Below the pieces are notes generated by a model. The model made no database searches and had not been told where the DNA came from. It saw nothing but the letters and a program-made list of their open reading frames with translations. From Clostridia bacterium (GTDB taxonomy: Bacteria > Bacillota > Clostridia > Christensenellales > Borkfalkiaceae), in NCBI GenBank assembly GCA_029052615.1, contig JAIDIR010000327.1:1-5413 (forward strand): a stretch of 5,413 bases of DNA. Reading direction: 5' to 3'. Every line of letters begins with the position of its first letter. Position 1 is the stretch's first letter. The translations under genes were made by a program, and so were the position numbers. Shown here piece by piece: positions 5,339-5,413 of the stretch.

Positions 5339-5366
5339 ATGGCTTTACAAAATAACTTAATGAAAC

Positions 5367-5413
5367 GCTTCCGTAGTTAAATGGATATAATAAACCCCTC
5401 CTAAGGGTTAGTT
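5367..5413 (+). tRNA. tRNA-Arg(CCU), 5' portion cut by the window end
   Basis: The sequence folds as the 5' part of a tRNA. The acceptor strand GCTTCCG is at 5367-5373 and T8-A9 at 5374-5375. The D stem pairs GTTA (5376-5379) with TAAT (5388-5391), with AATGG in the D loop. The anticodon stem pairs AACCC (5393-5397) with GGGTT (5405-5409). The loop CTCCTAA (5398-5404) has T33, then anticodon CCT (5400-5402), which reads AGG codons. The layout matches bacterial tRNA-Arg(CCU), with its GTTAAATGGAT D-arm. The variable loop, T arm and 3' acceptor strand lie beyond the window. Confidence 0.9.

Noticed and set aside
5367..5413. The tRNA-Arg gene as an integration site for a mobile element.
   Set aside because: No integrase gene or duplicated tRNA 3' end is visible, and the 3' half of the tRNA lies outside the window.

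Overview
The window looks like chromosomal DNA from a Gram-positive-type bacterium, most likely a Clostridia-like member of the Bacillota. The reasons are purine-rich ribosome binding sites of the GGAG type, near-perfect sigma-A promoters (TTGACA / 17 bp / TATAAT), short hairpin + T-run terminators after every transcription unit, and moderate GC content. No species can be named from the sequence alone. All genes are on the + strand and no insertion sequence, CRISPR array or phage gene is visible.

Layout: (1) A monocistronic, strongly promoted glycolytic gap gene (112-1128), with a repeat element around its transcription start and a strong terminator at 1147-1178. (2) A two-gene unit from a consensus promoter at 1206-1234: an unrecognised 177-aa helical, AQKL-repeat protein (1275-1808) followed without a gap by a patatin-like lipid acyl hydrolase (to 2701), ending at a terminator at 2714-2748. 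(3) A self-contained TetR / ABC ATPase / FtsX-type permease operon (2843-5234), with a tandem palindromic operator over the presumed start point and a terminator at 5268-5293. (4) The 5' part of a tRNA-Arg(CCU) gene cut by the window end (from 5367).

The most unusual part is the junction in unit 2. The patatin catalytic domain clearly begins near 1808, but its frame has no ATG, GTG or TTG between the in-frame stop at 1769-1771 and a TTG at 1910, and that TTG lies after the oxyanion-hole motif. In the 37 nt where both frames are open there is an A7 heptamer in the A_AAA_AAA phase (1778-1784). Five nt later comes an 11-bp stem-loop (1790-1832) whose loop holds the stop codon of the upstream gene. 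This is the architecture of a programmed -1 ribosomal frameshift and would give a 475-aa fusion of the helical repeat protein to the patatin domain. A non-canonical start with translational coupling, or a homopolymer length error or mutation, remain alternatives.

How the genes may work together: gap stands alone as housekeeping. The helical protein and the patatin probably act together, perhaps with the amphipathic repeats bringing a lipase to membranes (inference). The TetR repressor probably senses a hydrophobic or toxic compound and derepresses its own operon, which encodes the exporter.
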